From an uncultured Clostridium sp. (GTDB lineage Bacteria > Bacillota_A > Clostridia > TANB77 > CAG-508), in the NCBI GenBank assembly GCA_905200315.1, contig CAJKKA010000059.1, positions 1-9,171 on the forward strand: a stretch of DNA of 9,171 nucleotides, read 5' to 3'. Both the position numbers and the translations under genes were made by a program. The notes below the pieces were generated by a model. The model saw only the letters and a program-made list of their open reading frames with translations, was not told the origin of the DNA and did not search any database. Below are positions 5,855 to 9,171 of the stretch, in pieces. Position 1 is the stretch's first letter, and each line of letters begins with the position of its first letter.

Positions 5855-7084
5855 TTATTTTGGATTTACCATTATTTCGTCATATATTCCTATACTCTTA
5901 TTATTTACAATTTCATTTGATGTCCATCCTAATTCTTTTAATTCGTCTGTTGAATAATCTTCTATGATACTGTAAGTTTCGTTACTTTTATTAACTTTTA
6001 CTAGGATTTTATCTTTATATCCTGCTCGCACTCTTACTACATATTTTAATCCATTTTCTTCCATTAATGATGTGTTTGGAACTTTTAATCCACTGTAGCT
6101 CCAATATATTATGTCGAAATTTATTTTTCTATATTCAATTAACTCTTCTACATCTTTTGTAATTTTTAATATTGCTATATATTTATCATTATCTGGTTTT
6201 AATTTTTCCACTTTTGCAGAAATTTCATCACCATTTGTAAGCCTTATTTTTACATATTTTCCCTCTTCTAATTTTTGTGTATCATTGTTTTTTATTACTG
6301 TTGCAATGTAGCAGTAATAATTATTAACAATTTTTCCGCTCTCATTACTGCTAGGTATTATTTGTCCAGTTTTTAAATTCAATTTATTTAAAAATTCTTC
6401 TGTTATATTATCTAAAGAATTTACATTTAATTTTTCTTCTAATCCATCTACTTTATATGAAACTACTCCACTATTTTGAGCTTTCATGTATTCACTTCCA
6501 GAATTTAATTGCTTTTCATATTCACTTCTTTTTTGAATTAGATTTTTCATATACGAACCCGTTGGACTTAATTCACCAATAATTTTTGTTTTCTTTTTTA
6601 TTAATTCTTCAATTTCGCCTTTGTACTCTTGCAGTTTTTGTGCATCTCTGACATTGTTCATTTTATTTATTTTGTTTTCTATTTCATTTTCAATTACTTT
6701 TACATCACTAGAAAAAATATTATTTTCTTCACTTTGAGCCTCTGCAATTTTATTATCGAGTTCTTTTATTTTATTGTTTAAACTTTCTTCGTCTTTTGTA
6801 TAATATCTAAAAGCATTTTCATTTACAGATATTTTCTCTCCTTCTGCTTTTATTTGAGACATACCATTTTTGTAATTTTCACCTTTTAATACAGTTTCTT
6901 CTCTTATTATGTACCCTTCTGTTGATGTTTCTGATGATATTTTTCCATTTTCAACAGTAACAATATCTGTTGGCTGTAATAGAAGGTTTCCAACTTCAAA
7001 AATTATATATGCAATTATTAGTATGGTTATTAGAATAATTATTATTTTTAACAATAGCATTTTTATTTTTTTGTTATTTTTCAA
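5855..7084 (-). CDS. HlyD-like membrane-anchored adaptor protein, 409 aa, TTG start
   Basis: This looks like a membrane-fusion (HlyD-type) protein of Gram-positive bacteria: one N-terminal membrane helix and a large extracellular part. Residues 1-8 are basic (KNNKKIK), and residues about 9-29 are the helix (MLLLKIIIILITILIIAYIIF). A beta-rich segment follows (DIVTVENGKISSETSTEGYIIREETVL), then a coiled-coil hairpin at about 97-195. A second half-barrel starts near 204 (NSGVVSYKVDGLEE), and further beta strands run to the end (KVPNTSLMEENGLKYVVRV at about 334-352). The fold order lipoyl-like / coiled coil / lipoyl-like / beta-barrel is that of HlyD adaptors. No transporter gene is adjacent, so its partner is unknown; a role near the division machinery is only suggested by the neighbouring sepF. 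The TTG start at 7084 has GGAGGT six bases upstream. The longest open frame begins at an ATG at 7162, but that would translate a GC-rich repeat. Confidence 0.75.
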   Translation of the reverse strand: MKNNKKIKMLLLKIIIILITILIIAYIIFEVGNLLLQPTDIVTVENGKISSETSTEGYIIREETVLKGENYKNGMSQIKAEGEKISVNENAFRYYTKDEESLNNKIKELDNKIAEAQSEENNIFSSDVKVIENEIENKINKMNNVRDAQKLQEYKGEIEELIKKKTKIIGELSPTGSYMKNLIQKRSEYEKQLNSGSEYMKAQNSGVVSYKVDGLEEKLNVNSLDNITEEFLNKLNLKTGQIIPSSNESGKIVNNYYCYIATVIKNNDTQKLEEGKYVKIRLTNGDEISAKVEKLKPDNDKYIAILKITKDVEELIEYRKINFDIIYWSYSGLKVPNTSLMEENGLKYVVRVRAGYKDKILVKVNKSNETYSIIEDYSTDELKELGWTSNEIVNNKSIGIYDEIMVNPK

Positions 7085-7090
7085 TCTATT

Positions 7091-7096
7091 ACCTCC
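7091..7096 (-). promoter_or_regulatory. Ribosome binding site deciding the TTG start of the HlyD-like gene
   Basis: Minus-strand GGAGGT, six bases before the TTG at 7084, followed directly by the basic residues and membrane helix expected at such an N-terminus. No comparable site precedes the in-frame ATG at 7162 or the internal ATG eight codons after the TTG. Confidence 0.8.
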
Positions 7097-7128
7097 AATT
7101 TTTAATTTATTTTGTATTAATGCTTTTA

Positions 7129-7156
7129 CGGGCGGACAGAGGCGTCCGCCCCTACA
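7129..7156 (-). repeat. GC-rich palindromic repeat, copy C (variant)
   Basis: On the minus strand it begins TGTAGGGGCGGACG and folds into a perfect 8-bp stem, GGGCGGAC with GTCCGCCC, closing a 6-base loop. The TGTAGGGG edge is shared with copies A, B and D, but the stem sequence differs, so this is a second subtype. It lies 34 bases upstream of the HlyD-like gene's ribosome binding site and would form a stable hairpin in the leader RNA. Confidence 0.85.
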
Positions 7157-7189
7157 CCTCAAATATGAATTTTATACAATTTATAAAAG

Positions 7190-7222
7190 CGGGTCGTCGA
7201 GGACGCCGACCCCTACAACGTT
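7190..7222 (-). repeat. GC-rich palindromic repeat, copy D
   Basis: On the minus strand it starts AACGTTGTAGGGGTCGGCG and ends GACGACCCG. Its 27-base core is identical to copy A, and it shares the AACGTT edge with copy B. It is 35 bases downstream of the miaA stop on the same strand and is followed by GCTTTTAT, so it could help end or stabilise the mutL-miaA transcript. Copy C follows in the same orientation 33 bases further. Confidence 0.85.
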
Positions 7223-7238
7223 TGACATTATTTTTTAT

Positions 7239-7267
7239 AGTATAATTAATTTATAATTTATTTTAAA
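7239..7267 (-). promoter_or_regulatory. Weak candidate promoter for the HlyD-like gene
   Basis: Minus-strand TATACT (7244-7239) lies 17 bases from TTTAAA (7267-7262). The -10 is good and the -35 poor, in very AT-rich sequence, so this is tentative. If used, the leader of about 150 nt would contain both repeat hairpins C and D. Read-through from miaA is the alternative. Confidence 0.25.
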
Positions 7268-8172
7268 ATCAAATTTATGTTATTAGATATTGCTTCATTT
7301 CCTTGTATCCATTTTACATTTTCTATTTTTTTAAACCATGTTATTTGTCTTTTGGCATATCTTCTTGTTTCCATTTTTATTTTTTCTATCATTTCTTCTT
7401 TGGTTATTTTTTTATCTAAATATTCTACTACTTCTTTATAACCTAGTCCTTGCATTGCTGTTGGGAATTTATCATATTTTTTTAGTATTTTTTCTACTTC
7501 TTTTATTAAGCCTTGCTCTATCATTATATCTACTCTTTTGTTTATTCTTTTGTATAATTCTTCTCTTTCCCAATTTATTGCATATACTTTGTAATCGTAT
7601 TTTACTTCTTCTTTTCTAGATTCTTTTTCAAGCTCTGTTTTTGTTTTTCCTGTTTGATGATACATTTCTAGTACTCTTAGTATTCTTTTTTTATCATTTT
7701 TGCTTATACTTTTCATTGCTTCAAAATCTATATTCTTAGCCTCTTCATATAAACTTTGTAAGCCTTCTTTTTCTACTCGCTCTTCTAAATATTTTCTGTA
7801 TTTTTCGTCAATTTTTATATCATTATATTGTATATTATAAATTAAACTATTAACGTATAAACCTGTTCCTCCAGCAATTATAGGCGTTTTTCCTTTTTTT
7901 AATATTTCTTCTATTGCTTTTTCTGCTTGTACTTTAAATTCTGCAACACTATATCTTTCTGTTGGATAAACTATATCTATCATATAATGTTTTATTCCTT
8001 GCATTTCTTCTTGAGTTACTTTTGCTGTTCCTATATTCATATCTTTATATATTTGCATTGAATCTGCAGATATTATTTCTCCATTACATTTTTTTGCAAG
8101 TTCAACAGATAGGCTTGTTTTTCCTGATGCTGTTGGGCCACATATTACAATTACTTTTGGTTTTGTATTCAT
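7258..8172 (-). CDS. miaA: tRNA dimethylallyltransferase MiaA, 304 aa
   Basis: MiaA transfers a dimethylallyl group from DMAPP to N6 of adenosine 37 in tRNAs that read UNN codons, the first step towards ms2i6A. The P-loop GPTASGKT is at 12-19. ISADSMQIYKDMNIGTAK (34-51) carries the catalytic Asp37, followed by HYMIDIVYPTERYSVAEF (62-79). GGTGLYVNSL is at 101-110, INWEREELYKRINKRVD at 199-215, QGLGYKE at 241-247 and the C-terminal RRYAKRQITWF at 270-280. The length matches the family (about 300-315). The ATG overlaps the TAA of the upstream membrane-protein gene by one base (TAATG), and AAAGGA lies upstream. It is probably co-transcribed with mutL; mutL-miaA linkage is common in bacteria. In many species hfq follows miaA, but here repeats and the HlyD-like gene do. 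Confidence 0.97.
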   Translation of the reverse strand: MNTKPKVIVICGPTASGKTSLSVELAKKCNGEIISADSMQIYKDMNIGTAKVTQEEMQGIKHYMIDIVYPTERYSVAEFKVQAEKAIEEILKKGKTPIIAGGTGLYVNSLIYNIQYNDIKIDEKYRKYLEERVEKEGLQSLYEEAKNIDFEAMKSISKNDKKRILRVLEMYHQTGKTKTELEKESRKEEVKYDYKVYAINWEREELYKRINKRVDIMIEQGLIKEVEKILKKYDKFPTAMQGLGYKEVVEYLDKKITKEEMIEKIKMETRRYAKRQITWFKKIENVKWIQGNEAISNNINLILK

Positions 8173-8567
8173 TATATTTTCAATCCTTTTATATAACTTA
8201 CTTCAATTACTAATACTATAGTAAATATAATAGCTATTGTCAAAATTTTTCTATTAAAAATATTTTTTTCTATTATTTTCATTTTATAATTATTCATATA
8301 TTTTGCAATTGTTGGCATAGTGATTATTCCATTTACTGCAGTAAATATAAATAAATCTACATTTTTTATAAAACTTGTTGCCTCGGCATTTTTTGCACTT
8401 ATATTTGCTATATTTATAACAATTAATGTTGCAATAAAATTTATTATAAATCCTATTATTATAAATACAACTTTATTTTTTATTTCAAATACTTTCATAT
8501 TTGATGTTGTTATAGCTATTAATGCTAAATACAATATTGTAATTATTAAAAATATTATAATTTTCAT
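8172..8567 (-). CDS. Four-helix membrane protein of unknown function, 131 aa
   Basis: I do not recognise the family. Four hydrophobic segments are visible, at about 1-20 (KIIIFLIITILYLALIAIT), 33-55, 70-90 (VDLFIFTAVNGIITMPTIA) and 108-126. Short charged loops separate them (KVFEIKNK, KYMNNYKMKIIEKN). The middle loop has polar residues (ISAKNAEATSFIKN), and there are no cysteine or metal-binding patterns. The start ATG follows AGGAAAAT, where the mutL stop TAG is part of the ribosome binding site, and its stop overlaps the miaA start. Six bases from mutL and overlapping miaA, it is almost certainly translated and co-transcribed with them, although nothing in the sequence links it to mismatch repair or tRNA modification. 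It is isoleucine-rich as expected for a membrane protein in this AT-rich genome. Confidence 0.75.
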   Translation of the reverse strand: MKIIIFLIITILYLALIAITTSNMKVFEIKNKVVFIIIGFIINFIATLIVINIANISAKNAEATSFIKNVDLFIFTAVNGIITMPTIAKYMNNYKMKIIEKNIFNRKILTIAIIFTIVLVIEVSYIKGLKI

Positions 8568-8573
8568 ATTTTC

Positions 8574-9171
8574 CTACTTTCTAGCAAATTTTCTTTCAAT
8601 GTCGTATTTTGTCATTTTTATAGCTGTTGGTCTTCCGTGTGGACATGTAAATGGATTTGGTAATTCTAATAATTTGTCCATTAAGCTATCTACTTCTTCT
8701 TTTGTTAATGCCATATGTGCTTTAACAGCTGCTTTGCAGGCAACAGTTGCTATAAATCTTTCTTCTATTTCTTGTTTTGCTGTTCTTGCTACTGTATTTA
8801 TTTCATCTAAAGTTTCTAAGAATAATTCCTTTGTATCTAAATCTAACAATATACTTGGTGTTCCTGAAATTTTTATTGTATTTTCACCAAATTCTTCTAT
8901 TATGAATCCTGCTTTTTCAAATAAGTCTAGATTATCTTTTGCTATATTCATTTCTTTATGTGTAAGTGTTATTATGTCTGGCAAAATCATAAGTTGTGAG
9001 TCTTTTTCTGTTTCTTTATAAAAATTCTTTTTTACTTTTTCATACATAATTCTTTCGTGTGCCGCATGTTGGTCTATTATGTACATTTCTTTGTCCATTT
9101 CTATTATTATGTATGTTTTAAAGGCTATTCCTATAAATTTATAAAATGGCTTACTTTTATATACTTCACTG
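8574..9171 (-). CDS. mutL: DNA mismatch repair protein MutL, C-terminal 198 aa (N-terminus off the right edge)
   Basis: MutL couples mismatch recognition by MutS to strand removal. Only the C-terminal dimerisation/endonuclease domain is in view, and the frame stays open to the window edge (no start is expected here). Numbering from the first complete codon, GIAFKTYIIIEMDKEMYIIDQ leads into the endonuclease metal-binding motif DQHAAHERIMYE (33-44, pattern DQHAxxExxxxE). ACKAAVKAH lies at about 144-152, CPHGRPT at 176-182 and the terminal FARK at 195-198. These three motifs mark a MutL with intrinsic nicking activity, as in Bacillus and other bacteria lacking MutH. The N-terminal GHKL ATPase domain lies beyond the right edge. 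The stop is six bases upstream of the next gene's ATG. Confidence 0.97.
   Translation of the reverse strand, partial: SEVYKSKPFYKFIGIAFKTYIIIEMDKEMYIIDQHAAHERIMYEKVKKNFYKETEKDSQLMILPDIITLTHKEMNIAKDNLDLFEKAGFIIEEFGENTIKISGTPSILLDLDTKELFLETLDEINTVARTAKQEIEERFIATVACKAAVKAHMALTKEEVDSLMDKLLELPNPFTCPHGRPTAIKMTKYDIERKFARK

Noticed and set aside
911..7222. The four GC-rich repeats considered as a CRISPR array
   Set aside because: They are dispersed over 6 kb, differ in orientation and subtype, have no regular spacers, and no cas genes are present.
7222..7246. Plus-strand TTGACA followed by TATAAT
   Set aside because: The spacer is only 13 bases, too short for a sigma-A promoter, and it would point antisense into miaA.
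6909..7256. Plus-strand frame of 115 codons
   Set aside because: It is antisense to the HlyD-like gene and the repeats, with repeat-derived text (SSRTPTPT) and no ribosome binding site.
8320..9021. Plus-strand frame of 233 codons opposite the membrane-protein gene and mutL
   Set aside because: It is antisense to mutL, whose motifs are unmistakable, and lacks start signals; its length reflects skewed codon composition.

Overview
The window is very AT-rich, has strong Shine-Dalgarno sites, and carries sepF, divIVA and smc. This points to a low-GC Firmicute, most likely an uncultured gut-type Clostridia member. That placement is inferred from base composition and gene content; there is no rRNA or other marker here to prove it. 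Nearly all genes are on the minus strand.

Layout, left to right. (1) 1-306, minus: N-terminal 102 codons of a P2-type cation-transporting ATPase, which continues off the left edge. (2) 407-758, plus: a self-contained small gene with an extended -10 promoter, a ribosome binding site, a 73-residue protein of unknown function and a perfect intrinsic terminator. (3) 759-1096: no convincing gene, but two GC-rich palindromic repeats in inverted orientation that form a 150-bp unit with 15-bp perfect ends. (4) 1097-4708, minus: smc (chromosome condensation ATPase) with its own promoter. (5) 4720-5800, minus: a sepF-divIVA operon with a good sigma-A promoter and a strong terminator. (6) 5855-7084, minus: a membrane-anchored HlyD-like adaptor protein that probably starts at a TTG codon. 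(7) 7085-7257: a leader carrying two more copies of the GC-rich repeat. (8) 7258-9171, minus: miaA, a four-helix membrane protein of unknown function and the C-terminal part of mutL, packed with a 6-nt gap and a 1-nt overlap, so probably one operon.

The window groups chromosome and division functions: SMC compacts DNA, SepF anchors FtsZ, and DivIVA marks the pole and septum. A mismatch-repair and tRNA-modification operon (mutL-x-miaA) lies upstream. The HlyD-like gene next to sepF is an arrangement I associate with Clostridia, but genes often found between or beside them (yggS/ylmE, ylmH) are absent, and smc lacks its usual neighbours rnc and ftsY.

I see no new defence system, CRISPR array, prophage or insertion sequence. 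The least explained material is the family of four dispersed GC-rich hairpin repeats, which shows stem-preserving sequence differences, and the two unrecognised small proteins (73 aa and 131 aa).
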